Program-made: the position numbers and the translations under genes
Shown: positions 32,750-45,069 of the stretch, in pieces
Position numbering within the stretch: the first letter of the stretch is position 1
Layout of the letters: each line of letters begins with the position of its first letter
Source of the DNA: Symbiodinium natans
Taxonomy: Eukaryota > Sar > Dinophyceae > Suessiales > Symbiodiniaceae
Direction: 5' to 3'
Length of the DNA: 64,000 nt
Assembly: GCA_905221605.1 (NCBI GenBank)
Contig: CAJNDS010000528.1
Span: 1 to 64,000 of the forward strand
The notes under the pieces: model-generated
What the model saw: the letters and a program-made list of their open reading frames with translations, nothing else
The model's database searches: none
Told to the model about the DNA's origin: nothing

Positions 32750-35036
32750 ATGAGGCCAATCGTAACTCCCGATTCCCTGGGCATCAACATCCACAGCAAC
32801 ACACAGCAGCGGCTTATTACCTGGCGACAGCTGACACAGGTGCAGATTCCAGCCGAAGCGTTGGATACCTTTCGGCAGAGCATCTCCCAGGATTTAAGTT
32901 TTGTTGCAGATATCAATGCTGCGATCGTGGAACTTTCCTCGCAAATACAGTTTCGTACAGAGGTTTTGGCAGACGCCATGGGTTCCGCTGGACAAGCTGT
33001 GGGAAATATGCAGAGGAGCAAGAGCGGATACGGGTGGCGATGGAGAAACTTCACGCTATGATCCTGGCACAGCAGACTACAGACACTTGTCCTTGACCTG
33101 CAGAAGCACCTTTTGTCGGTTCACACCGAGACCAACATGCTTGGTGCACGTTGCAAAGCAATGGACAGAGACAATGAGCAGCGGAAAGAAAGACAACTTG
33201 TGGATGAAGGTAACGCAAGAGAAGATGCAAGCTTTGCGACAGGCTGTGGACAATGGCCCGATGCAAAATGCTGGTGTTCCTTCACAGGTCCCCACTATAA
33301 GCTGTCACATGGAGCTGGTCCGGGGCTCCTGTGGATTTGCAGGCGGCTTGGTACAAGAGCCTCCTGGCATGTCGTTGGCAGCAGCGGATGTGCCACTTGG
33401 CATACCGCAGTCGGGAAAGAAGGCGTGGCAACGACGAATGTGAGTAAGGTACCGAATGGAAAGTGGAAACTTTTGCTGGATTTCCAATCTGGAAGAACCC
33501 TTAAACACCCAGCAGCTGCATTCTCAAAAAACGAATCTGTAATTCGAATGCCACGCTACTTATGAGGCAGCGCAAAATTGAAACACGAAGACACCCAGTC
33601 CCCGCAGCTAAGGGCGACGCAGGCAAACAAACCAACCCTAGTGTTGAGGACTGGAAGTACACGTGCAAGGTGTAAAGAGGGCGCCCGACCGCAGACAGGC
33701 ATAATCAGATTGTGATGGAAGGAGGACCGAGAAGATGGACAGGCTGTCACAAGCCACCATATTTTCCCCCTCCACGTGCCAATAGGCCCAAGCAATGGAT
33801 GCAGTGTGACAAAAGCCGTGATGCTGGATAGTGGTGCCAGTGTCCTACGGCAAACCAAGATTCCGAGCAGAGCAACGGCCATCGACATTGCATTGGCGGA
33901 TATCACCAGGATACCTGCCCATCGCACCCATGATTTCAGAGATGGTTGTCCGTGGTCCTGACCAAGGCACAATTATCGGCATCTGCAGGTTGGTAGCTAT
34001 TGGTTGCCGGTTTACAAGGGACTGAAAGGCAGCAACTTTGTTTGCCAGTTGAGAGTGGACTTAAGAAGGTGACGGAATTGTTTGCCTTATCTGGATTGGT
34101 CAATCTTTACCGCTGCGGCTGGCAATGCTGTCACAAAAGCTGGCGTCGAGGCGGATCTGTCGCTGTTGCAAGAGACGACGCAAACCCCATACCAGCGCGC
34201 TCTCGCGGATCGTCACAGGCGCAATGTCGGGCCCACTTATCCTCAAAAGCTTTGCTGACATGCTTCAGCTAAGCTGGTTGTTATCTTTGTGGCTCTGAAA
34301 TCTGTCGCGACATGCAGGCGTTTCCGCTCTGGTTTCGTGCAAATTCCGTTGCGTTTCGATGCTGCCGCGGCTAGGCGAAGTCCTTGTCTTCTCCTGCTTT
34401 GCAAAACTTGCTCTGCCGTGTCGGCAGGCTGTTCACCTCGTTATTGATGCTGGAGGTGTCCACTACACCGTCCACGGTGTCAACAGACTGTCACTCACAA
34501 CAACATTCCAACACTTCCCACACAAGAGAGGGCAAGCCGCGAGCTGAAATTAGCTCTTATGCCCACCACCAATCGACCCTTCGACCTTATTGCTGCTGTT
34601 CATCTTCCGCCGGAAGAGATTGAGCTTGCTCTGAAGAACAAATCCATCACAAATCCCGATCAGTCTGTGACCGACACCACAGAAAGGGAAGTCAAGAGCC
34701 ACTCCACACACCAGCACATCCTACAACGCCAGCAGCACTCGCACTTTTTCCTGGGTCAAACCGACAATAAGCCCAAGGGGCACCACTGCAGCACGGAGAC
34801 CGCCTCCAGCAGTGCTCCTTTTGCAGCTCACTCCGTCAATTGAAATCCTTGGAGACTGACGGGCGGCTGTTGTAGAACTACATGACCGCATGCAACACCG
34901 AACAAACGTTCTTGAAACAACAACTGCTTCGTTGGCCGACAGCCACAACCTTGTGGTGGAAAAGTTCGGGACTGCAGCAGAGCCTGCACACAGTGAAGTT
35001 ATCACTCGTCTTGCGCAGGACAACCGAGGTTCATGA
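32750..35036 (+). CDS. Multi-exon or frame-disrupted helical protein gene
   Basis: Several plus-strand segments look coding. A 103-codon frame from 32750 contains TFRQSISQDLSFVADINAA. It is followed in shifted frames by AEEQERIRVAMEKLHAMILA (about 33010), LQTLVLDLQKHLL with MDRDNEQRKERQLVDE to a GAAG|GTAACG donor (about 33210), and VTQEKMQALRQAVDNG with a stop at 33443. Further segments read VTKAVMLDSGAS (about 33810), TAAAGNAVTKAGVEADLSLL (about 34110) and RPFDLIAAVHLPPEEIEL (34575). The last ends in NVLETTTASLADSHNLVVEK and TRLAQDNRGS with a stop near 35034. Most is predicted helical. Whether this is one gene with introns, two genes, or decay cannot be settled here. It is divergent from the minus-strand gene ending at 31709. 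Confidence 0.4.
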
Positions 35037-35238
35037 TAAGCTTAGCCTGTAGGTTGGTTCAAGGGAACCGTAGAAAGTTGGAATGCCAGCACATCACTCC
35101 AGATCGTTGTTGAAGAGCGGGTACGAAGGGCAGAGTCGTTGGATCTTTAGTTTGCAGAACAGCGATCAAGACCCGGTACAGATCAATGGAGAGTGCGCTG
35201 GATGATAGGTCTCCCGGCTTGATCTTTCGATGCCTGTA

Positions 35239-35315
35239 ATTTTTTTTTTGGACTGGCGCCCCTTTACTACATCAGTAGCACAGTAGGCCGGTCTTGTTGG
35301 GCTCGACGTAACGGG
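35239..35315 (-). repeat. Conserved 3' tail of the PDYWLG retroelement, copy 1
   Basis: On the minus strand: CCCAACAAGACCGGCCTACT, GTGCTACTGATGTAGTAAAG, GGGCGCCAG, then a run of A. Nearly identical to 55452-55525 and related to 57218-57293. It probably marks the 3' end of a poly(A)-type retroelement inserted on the minus strand. Confidence 0.75.
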
Positions 35316-35569
35316 TGAAACGAAGTCAGCGCGCGCAAACCACCAAGAACACCACGCAACCACCCAAAAAACAAGAAAAAGAAGCAACAAACCAAGCAAA
35401 GGCGCCGAACTACTAGGAAACCCCACGCACTCAGTACTCGAAGTCGTCGTTGAAGTCCCGGTGCAATACAGCACTGAGCATGCGGGGAGTCGCAAATTGC
35501 GACACTGCCAGATCTTCAAAATCACCATCATGTAGCTACTGGTGCGACGTCATTCGGCTGAACCAAGGT

Positions 35570-37300
35570 CATCATCGATAGTCAGGCTCCCGCGCTCGTC
35601 GTCAAGGACAAATCACGGACCCGCATTGGCAAAGGGATGGTGCAGGTCAGACTCCCCAAAGGAGAGGAAAGACGTGCGTATGCCCCATGGTGGTCAGCCA
35701 GTGGGGACTTAACAGAAAGAACAATCAAGGCAAGACCGGCCCAGGGCACTCCATGGTGGTCAGCCAGTGGAGCAGCCCCGAGCGGAAGGTTCACCTCTCA
35801 CCCTGGCTTGCAGCTGCGCCCACCTAGATAGATGTCTGCGCACAAGCACAGTCTCAGCAGACAGCCAAAGCGGAGGCCACACACGCAAGCCCGAAAGCTC
35901 GCCGGGGTTTCGGGGACCGCAATCTGGCAGGCAACGGTCCCTCCAGAGTCCAAGCCAATAAGATACGTCGGCAGGGAGATGTGAGGGCTCACATCACTTT
36001 GGCAGCCTGCAAGAGCACTAAGATCTCCGTGGCATACACAGCTTTCGTCCAGGCGATGCCGTCAGGTAGCATCCAGGCGGGCGAAGATCCTGCCTGTCCT
36101 GCCACAAGCCAAGCACAGACGACGATGACCCTTTTGAAGGCCAAGTTATTCCACAGGTATTCGATATCTCCAGGCCAAGGCAGTAGGTGCCTATTCTCCA
36201 CGTAGAAGTGCCCGCAGCCTGGGAGAGGCAGCACCGCCGCATTGGTCTCTCCAGAGTCGATATTCGGCCGTCAGGATCCCGTACCCGTCGTCCAGGACAG
36301 ATAACAAACCCGCAGTGGCAAAGGGGTGTGACAGGTCAAACTCCCCAAGGAGAGGAAAGACGTGCGTATGCCCCATGGTGGTCAGCCAGTGGGGACTTAA
36401 CAGCAAGAACAATCGAGGCAAGACCAGCCCAGGGCACTCCATGGTGGTCAGCCAGTGGAGCAGCCCCGAGCGAAAGGTCCCCCGCTCACCCTGGCTTGCA
36501 GCTGCGCCCACCTGGAAAGATGTCCGCGCGCAAGCATGTCTCAGGCCACACACGCAAGCCCGAAAGCTCGCCGGGGTCTCGGAGACTGCACTTCGGTAAG
36601 CAGTGGTCCCTCCAGAGCCAAAGCCAATAAGAATAAGGTACGTCGGCAAGGAGATGTGAGGGCTCACATCACTTTTGGCAGCCTGCAAGAGCCCAAGATC
36701 TCCATGGTATAGGTGGCGCCGTCAGGTAGCATCCAGGCGAGCGGAGAGCCAGCCTGCCCTGCCACAGGCCAAGCATAGGCGATGATGGCCCTTTTGAAGG
36801 CCAGGTTACTCCAGTGGGTGTATATTCTTCAGACATAAGTGCCCGCAACCTGGGAGAAGCAGCACCACTGCATTGGCCTCTCCAGAGTCGTCCTTCGGCC
36901 GAGATACTAGAAAGGGGAGGATCGCATTGCCATGACTCACTATGAGTCAAGCGTTGTCTCGTCCCGTGATGAGCGTGGGGCAACCAGTGTGGGCGGCTGC
37001 TGGGTCTCAAAGCCGAGGGGTTTTTGCAGTGCCATAGCACAGAAAGGGCAACCTATCCGGTCAAAGAGGGGCGGAGGAGAGGAAGACTGGGCAGTCTTAC
37101 CTTGGACATAACCCGATGAACAATCAAGGCAAGACCAGCCCAGAGTACTCCATGGGGGCCAGCCAGTGGTACAGCCCCGGGCGAGAGGCACTCACTCCAC
37201 TAGGCTCACCGCATCGCCCACCCAGAAGGGTGTTCCCGTCCCGACAAGTTACTTCAACCAGCCAGAAGGGAGGTCAATGCGCGTCAGCAACGACCGGTTC
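35570..37300 (-). repeat. Tandem non-coding array, about 0.66 kb units (minus copy)
   Basis: Two full units and a partial third. Each unit has a GATGTGAG/CTCACATC hairpin (35978-35995, 36653-36670), and each has a pair of CCACTGGCTGACCACCATGG boxes 66 bp apart (reverse strand, 35685 and 35751; 36373 and 36439). A weaker box pair is at 37150 and 37516-37590. It is the inverse of the array at 53414-55260. Confidence 0.8.
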
Positions 37301-37717
37301 TACTGGGGGAAACGCCAGTCCTTGCACAGAGCGGAGCAGTGGACCTCAGGGTTCGCCAATGTTGCACGAATCCTTACTTCCACAAGGCAAGAGGAAACGG
37401 CAGGGTCAACTACACGGGCCGAGGGCTCAGGCACCTTGAAGTTGTGCACCTCACCACAGTCGCCGAGGCAGGTTGGGGTGCCATGGAAACTTCCTGTTAC
37501 AAGCGTCCGTGCGCCCCACGGTGGTCAACCACTGGGGACTTACAAGTGAGCACTGCAGACCAGCCCAGGGTTCCCCGTGGTGGCCAGCCAGTGGGGCAGC
37601 CGCGAGCCGCAGCCAAGAGCAAGGCTCCCATTACGGAAGCCATTGATTAGCGACAGCTACCGATTCAGATAATACAATCCAGTGGTCCCACCCATGCAGT
37701 CAGGCAGGTGTGAGGGA

Positions 37718-37991
37718 TTATTGCCAAGGGCCTTCCCAGTCAGAGCGTCGTGGGCGGTGGCCTGCAGAGGCAGTATGGGCCCGTCCTCCTGATACTTGTG
37801 GCAACTCCTCCTCGCGAACCCCCCACTCAGGGATCGGGCTCCTTGGGAGTGCCATGGCAGTACAGCTTGAACCAGAAGCTGTTAAGTTGCTGCTTAGTTG
37901 GATGCTTGGATCTTGCGAGCCTTGAGGGCAGCCCAATGAGCAGTGGCAGCATCATACCACGCATTCCTGGAACGCTGGGGTCCGTGCCTAC

Positions 37992-38010
<19 letters not shown>
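37718..38010 (-). pseudogene. PDYWLG-family protein, C-terminal fragment
   Basis: Frames on the minus strand read AWYDAATAHWAALKA, HPTKQQLNSFWFKLYCHGTP and IPEWGVREEELPQ, ending SDWEGPWQ and a stop at 37718. These match the C-terminus of the long copy at 52-53 kb (EWYDAATAHWAAIKG, HPTKQRLNSFWFKMYCHGTS, IPEWGVDEQELPP, PDWEGSWQ). The rest of this copy lies beyond a 3.2 kb interruption at about 41.2-41.6 kb. Confidence 0.8.
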
Positions 38011-39395
<1,385 letters not shown>

Positions 39396-39866
39396 CTGTG
39401 CACGTTTCTTTCATGTTGATCGCTTCCACAAGAAAGCTGCCCTCGGAGGTCGTGGTTCTCAGTAATTGATCTTTCCACGTTAAGTGCTTGTCTGTGGGCC
39501 AGAGTCGCCTGAGTGTAGCAGTCTGGAAAGCGCGGGATTGAGCCCAAAAATAGAAGAATTCGCGACCCCAAAATTGGGGTCGCCAAACGGCCCCAAGTTT
39601 GGGGTCGCGGTTTCACGCCCCCAATTCAGTTCCAAATTGTGCTGCGGGAGCTGGGTCCATTTCGCGGCACCATTTTTGGGACCGCGAGACGGCCCCATTT
39701 TTTGGCACCGAATTTGAGCCTGTGGGCTCAAGCAACCGGATCTCGTTGGCTGCGCACCTGCCCTTGTTCTAGTCACTTTGGGCAGCGTCGCGCTGAGCGC
39801 ACGGGGGCTTGTCCGAAGCAGCTGCACACTCGTCTTTGTAATGCTGCAGTGAGGCAGAACTGCAAC
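39396..39866. other. Spacer between duplication units
   Basis: About 470 bp not repeated in unit 2. It contains several GGGGTCGC/GCGACCCC words in both orientations (39560-39610). No gene. Confidence 0.5.
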
Positions 39867-40478
39867 TGTGGAGGCCCGTCCTCGCGAAGCCAAAATTGCT
39901 TGTGTTTTGCGGCCCTGAAAGCGGGGTCGCCCGACTTCCCCGGAACTTGGGCTTCGTCCTGGCAATTCTGCAGGTCTTTGTCGGTGTTTTCTGTGGATAG
40001 GAGGCGCCCTTCAAGCTCGGGAAGTTGACCAACGTGGCGCAACGTTTTCTGCTGTTGCGCAGAGTCGTCTGCTGAACATTGCAGAATGAAAGCTTTTGGC
40101 AGGCTTGGGCTTTGAACAGCGAGGATACCTACTGTACAGGAACGGCTTGTGCTCCTAGCGAATCAGCTGTTGCCGAGCACCCTCATTGGGGTTCTAACAA
40201 TGGTCAGGTTGTGGGGCTGGTGAACGGATGCCACAAGTGCATTCGCGCATGCTTGGACATATTTTGGCGCTGTCTCCAATCTCAGTTTTTGCGGCAGTTA
40301 ACGCGCCGTTGATGGGTCAGACCTGTCTATACAGCATTTTGAATTTAGCACCATCGACCCTGGTCTTTGCCAGAGCCAAACAGACGTATGTTTTGGAGCA
40401 GCAAGTGCTTGCGTGTGAGAGAGTGACAGAGTGTCTGTGAGTTTGTGAGGATGAGAGTGAGAGCGAGAGCGAGAGCGA

Positions 40479-40577
<99 letters not shown>

Positions 40578-41229
40578 AAAGAGTGAGGAAGCGAGGACGA
40601 CGGAGTGAGAGAAAGTGATGAGTGGTGAAGCCATGGGGCCCCACGTGATTTCTATGTCTGCCAGCTTTTCTTCGGCGCCGCGTTTTGAACAGTGCATGGG
40701 TCGTCTTTGAACACTTGTAACAAAGTTCAGTTTAGAAGATAAGCGACTTGGGAAAAAACCCTGGATTAAAATTCTGGGCCTTATTACCCTACGTGCGTGG
40801 GGACCCTTTCAATAGTATCATAGGGTCTCGAGTCCCCATGGCCACAAATGCATTTTTCCGGGGAAAAATACGCCGTAAGGCACAACAGGCCACAAACGTG
40901 TGTTTTTCAGGCCACATCAGGCCACAACAGGCCACAAACGTGTGTTGAGGCACGTCAGGCCACAACAGCCCACAAACGTGTGGTTTTCAGGCCACGTCAG
41001 GCCACAACAGGCCACAAACGTGTCGCAACAAAGCAAGACCGTGTGGGTTTGAGGCCACATCAGGCCAACTTGTTTGGTTTCAAGATTGTTTTGGGGCTTG
41101 ATCTTCAGCAAGTCCTAGGAGACAAAGTCGTTTCTGCACTGTACACATGTTTGCCAGTTTACGCGACTCCAAATCTGGAGTCGAAAAATCTAGGCAATTC
41201 TGGCTTTGCGTGTGTGGATCTTCCCTGTA
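39867..41229. repeat. Segmental duplication unit 2 (about 1.4 kb)
   Basis: Second copy of 37992-39395. The AGGCCACAACAGGCCACAAA block is at 40875-41070. Its right edge abuts the resumed PDYWLG-family fragment at about 41230. Confidence 0.85.
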
Positions 41230-41560
41230 TTGGTGTTGTGCTGAGCCCTTTCCAATGCTCATCATCAATGACCGGCAGTCGAAAAAAGCAGCAACGTCCA
41301 CTTCTTGCAATTCAGAGAAATGCCAATTGTGCACCTGCGCCTCTAATTCGTCCGCTTCCTCTGCCAGGTTCTCCATCAATGCGGAAGACACAGGTTTCGG
41401 AAGAGACACTGTACATGGACCGAGTTCACACCCGCGATTTCAATACTGTACGGGGCAAGGCAAGTAGGCATTCCAAGGGCAGCACACGCAAGAAAAACAG
41501 CCATCCGAGCAAGTGGTGTCGGGCCATTCCAAGTTACAGACGGCTAGAGTTCGCCTCCTG
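41230..41560 (-). pseudogene. PDYWLG-family protein, central fragment
   Basis: On the minus strand, VCNLEWPDT (about 41550) and a frameshifted RMAVFL stretch match FWSVYNLEWPDT and RMAVFLRRVLPLECLLS of the 52 kb copy. EAQVHNWHFSELQEVDVAAF then matches EAQVNDWRFSELRTTDLAAL. With 37718-38010 this is one shattered copy, interrupted by the tandem duplication. Confidence 0.75.
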
Positions 41561-42160
41561 CCCGTTCAAACGGACAAATTTAAGTGGGGCTGGAGGGACG
41601 ACGTACTCCCGGCAGTGGGTTCCCAATGTTGCCGCCACAGCGGGAAGGGGTCGATGGGGTACCGCCTTCTCCAACGTCAAATCACTAGTTGCACAGAGGT
41701 GGAACAAGCGGCCAACTGAGTCTGCGATGGTTGCCTGCGTATCAGAGTTCCGGCAAACCAGCTTGCCCTTCTGGAAGTGCTACAAGAAGTGCGAAACACA
41801 TTACGAATGGGATGCGCACGGAGCAGAAGATTACTTTGGTGTCGATGCACCACTTCTACTCTCCGCGGGCACAGGGCTGTTTCCCGGAGAGTCCACATCA
41901 ATTGCAGTGTTCGAGAACCCGGCCACCACGTACTGCATCTCCGAAGCAAGCCAGGAATGTCGATGCATCTTGGTTTCCTTGCGCCAAGCCCCCGAAGGAT
42001 CCACCTAACCAGCAGATCTATTGCAGATCTCCCTGTGCGCATTACCAGCAGCTCCTGTAAAGTTGTAAATGGCTGACCACACCAGAATGCGGACGCGTGA
42101 TTAAAATTGCAGACACCCTTCTTCATCTGGAGACTTTCCGGCGTCTTATCTGAAGGTCTA
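41561..42160. other. Unassigned, possibly coding
   Basis: A plus frame open to 42008 contains VSEFRQTSLPFWKCYKKCET and AEDYFGVDAPLLLSAGTG. No family was recognised. It may be the 5' part of another decayed element. Confidence 0.3.
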
Positions 42161-42165
42161 CGGCT

Positions 42166-42262
42166 TACAAACGCTTGGAGCGCCACCAAGAATTTATTAA
42201 GCCGGAGTTGCTCCCTGCCCATTTTCTTAAGACCATTAGACTTGACCTTGGGGGGCTTGCTG
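42166..42262 (+). pseudogene. PDYWLG-family scrap (plus strand)
   Basis: The frame reads RLERHQEFIKPELLPAHFLK, matching GQRHYQEFRPDLPPAHFLDA of the 52 kb copy in both protein and DNA. Flanks do not match, so this is a short relic in the opposite orientation to the fragment at 41230. Confidence 0.65.
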
Positions 42263-42464
42263 GATTTACTCCGTCCCCTTCCCGCACCGATTGAAAGGGA
42301 CACAGTACACTGCGCTGGGCAAGATCCTTTGGATGCCTGTAATCGCACATTTTTCGTCGGCTTTCTGCCTTCTGGCAATGAGAGTTCATTCACATTCAAG
42401 CTCCAAAGAATCAAGAGAAGTGCCTGTGTGAGGGTGCGGGAGTGATTTGATGTTGGGTACGTGA

Positions 42465-43526
42465 GTGCGCCGGCGAGCCACACTGCAATCCCTCGGATGG
42501 GATCTCTATGCTGAGCCGGCCTCCCTGTCGGACAAGGGCACAAGGTTGGGGGGCACTGCTTGCGCCTTTCCCAAAAATAGCGGAGTGTGGCAAAAAGCCA
42601 CCTACCAATGCAAAGGGGCGGGCTACACAGCCGTGGGTCTGAGACAAAGACGGTGGGACTACACGATTGTGTCCCTCTACCTGAGGGACACGGAAGGCCT
42701 GAATGGTCCCACGAATGCAGAGGTGCTATCCTCTCTGGTGGCTTTCGTAAGAACCCTCCCGGAGCCCTGGATCATCTTGGGGGATTGGAACCTGGACCCG
42801 ACTGAAGTTCAGGACACAGCGCTGATTCAGGTGATGCGGGGGCGGATGGTAGCCACTGGAGAAGCTACATGCAACCATGGGGCGGAGCTGGACTTTGGGG
42901 TGGTGAGTAGGAGCCTGGAAGCCCTGGTGGATCTGTCTGCAACCCCGTGGAAACCACATGCAGCCTTGCACCTCAAAGTCAAGGACGGTGCCAGCGAATG
43001 GAAGTCCTGGAAACTTCCCCAGTTCCCGAAACTCACAGCAGACCTCAGAAACCAAGAATGGCGAGAGGTCCAACCATCCCATTTCGCCATAATGGACAGG
43101 ACCTGTGCCCAAGAGGACCAGAGCACCTGGCAGTTGGCGACCTGGGCGGCCAGCCTGGAGCACTGCCACGAAGCACCGAGGACTGGCAGAGGTTGGTGTG
43201 TGCAGGCCCAATGGGGACCCTTAGTCTTGCAGCGCCCTTCCACTGCCCCCAAAGGCTCTGAAGTGGGCTGGTGGGCACGCATGGCCAGAATCCTGGAAGA
43301 AGTGCCCGCCTCCCAGCAGCACCTACCGGACCTAGGCACCCTCCAAGCCTGTCAAGACATTGCTGAAGGTACTGCCTTCCTCACAGAACTGTACCAGCAA
43401 TGTTCAGCAACAGCACCACAGTGGCGGTCTTTGAGTGTTGTTGCCAGGCACAAGGGGCGGCCCTCCAGATGCAGAGAGCCGAGGAGCAGCAGGCCCAATA
43501 CAAGGACTGGCTCCAAGCGGGTTTAG
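42465..43526 (+). pseudogene. LINE endonuclease (APE type), 5'-truncated
   Basis: The frame lacks the N-terminal WN/QE part of the exonuclease-endonuclease-phosphatase fold but keeps the central part: YTIVSLYL, then PEPWIILGDWNLDP (catalytic GDWN, residues 100-113), then ELDFGVVS and PHAALHLKV (terminal His region). The domain cleaves target DNA to prime reverse transcription. From about 43430 the homologous reading moves to the RT frame by one base, so EN and RT are not in one ORF here. Truncation at about 42430 is typical of LINE insertion. Confidence 0.8.
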
Positions 43527-44773
43527 CGAAAGGGATGAGACCTCTCTATAGTTCTCTCAAGAAGAGTGAGAGAGTCCTAGATCGGCCCTTCCAAAACCTC
43601 CCAGGCGAAGAGCGCCCAGGGGCCAGGAGGAAGCAGTGGGTCGTCATTTGGGGAGAGGTAGAATGTTCCCCCCCGATTGGCCAGACCCTGCTGGATGCAG
43701 CCAAAGCCTCCCCGCTGTTCAAAATAACAGCAGAGGTGCTCGAGGCCATCCTCAAGAATGTCACCGACAAGGCAGGAGGTCTTGATGGGCTCACCTATGC
43801 TGCCCTCAAAAACCTCCCTGGACCGGCCTATGAGCAGCTCACCCAAGTCCTGAACTTGGCTGAAACCACAGGAGTGGCGCCACAGCACTGGCAGGCGCAC
43901 CATGTGGCACTCCTGCCCAAAAATGCTGACATAGAAAGGCCCATAACCCTCACATCCATCACCTATCGGCTTTGGTGCTTCTGCAGAGCACAGGTCGTCA
44001 AGAAATGGATGCGAGAAACTGCAGAGAGGTTCCCATGGGATAAAGCCTCCCCGGGTAACACTTGTCTAGAAACAGGCATGCAGAGACTCCTGAGAGGAGA
44101 GGTTAGCCGCGCTGCTAACAAACATGCCTGTGCGGTCCTGTTGGACCTGCAGACTTTCTATGACAGTGTTAATTGGACCAAATTGGAGGAGCGGATAGTG
44201 GCGACCGGCTTCCCGCCAGCTATAGGCCTCCTGGTCATGCAAGTCTACCGGGGAACGAGATATCTCGTGGCAGAGGATCTCCTTTCGGAGGGGATCCTCC
44301 CTGCGAGGGGCATCCTAGCCGGGTGCCCGTTCGCAACAATGATGGCCAGGGTTTACCTCCAGCCAATAATGCAAGAAGCCGCTCAGCTCCGCAGTATCAC
44401 CGCCCTAGACACCTGGGTGGATGACATTGGAGCGGATTTCGAAGCACGATATCCTGAGCAGGCAGCGTTTGCGGTCTATGAAGGTTACAAAACCCTTCGC
44501 AGGCTTCTGGAAGGTAGCGACCTCCGCTTGTCCCTGAAGAAAACAGGCTTCCTGTGCACCACTGCAGAAGCCAGAAGGGAGCTACAGAAGCTGCGCAAAG
44601 ATGGGGACCCACCTATCTGTGATAGCATGAAGGATTTAGGCTTGGACTGTGCCCTGGGTCGGGTCCGGAGGGTCAAGGTGCAAAGAGCCCGCAAGCACAA
44701 AGCGGGCCAACGGCAGAAGAAGTTGAAACAACTGAGAGTCCCGGGTGTGCCGGCCAAGGTTCGCCTCTTCTGA
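43400..44773 (+). pseudogene. LINE reverse transcriptase domain
   Basis: 457-codon frame. Motifs in order: a linker with QYKDWLQAGLAKGMRPLYSS; GGLDGLTYAALKNLP; finger motif RPITLTSITYRLW; motif A LLDLQTFYDSVNW; motif B GILAGCPFATMMARVY; motif C TWVDDIGAD (WVDD instead of the usual YADD/FADD); motif D LSLKKTGFLCT. All three catalytic Asp are present. The frame stops soon after the thumb (VPGVPAKVRLF), well short of a complete LINE ORF, exactly where copia-related sequence begins. It copies LINE RNA at the nicked target in the active element. Truncated, so probably dead. Confidence 0.85.
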
Positions 44774-45069
44774 CAAACCTTTCCGCTATTGTAAGCCATG
44801 TGTCTTGAACATAGTCAAACACGTTTTGTTAGTGTACAGTTGTTTCAACCGAGTTTTGACTGCAGGCGCTTTGTGGCTTTACAAAAGTTTTCATGGTAGC
44901 GGAGCCACTGGGAAAAGCCCAGGGCTTCGAGACACGACTTTGTTTTCGTCCAGGCTTTGGAAGCCTTGTTTGGTAGTCTAGAGCCGTGATTTGAGCCATA
45001 GTTTTCAGCTGCTGTATTTTGGGCGATTTGCGAGATTGGCTGGCTTGAACTGTTGGACAGTTACAGGTC
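44774..45069 (+). other. 5' leader of the copia element; no LTR recognised
   Basis: About 300 bp between the broken LINE and the gag ATG. I found no copy of it after 50690, no TG...CA-bounded direct repeat, and no clear primer-binding site. Confidence 0.5.

Noticed and set aside
40848-42008. 386-codon plus-strand ORF as one gene
   Set aside because: Its first third is the AGGCCACAACAGGCC repeat block and its middle is antisense to the PDYWLG-family fragment. Only the last part might be coding.
44985-45010. Dinoflagellate spliced-leader relic (TTTGGCTCAAG type)
   Set aside because: GATTTGAGCCATAGTTTTCAG only loosely resembles part of a reversed leader. No match of useful length was found anywhere in the window.
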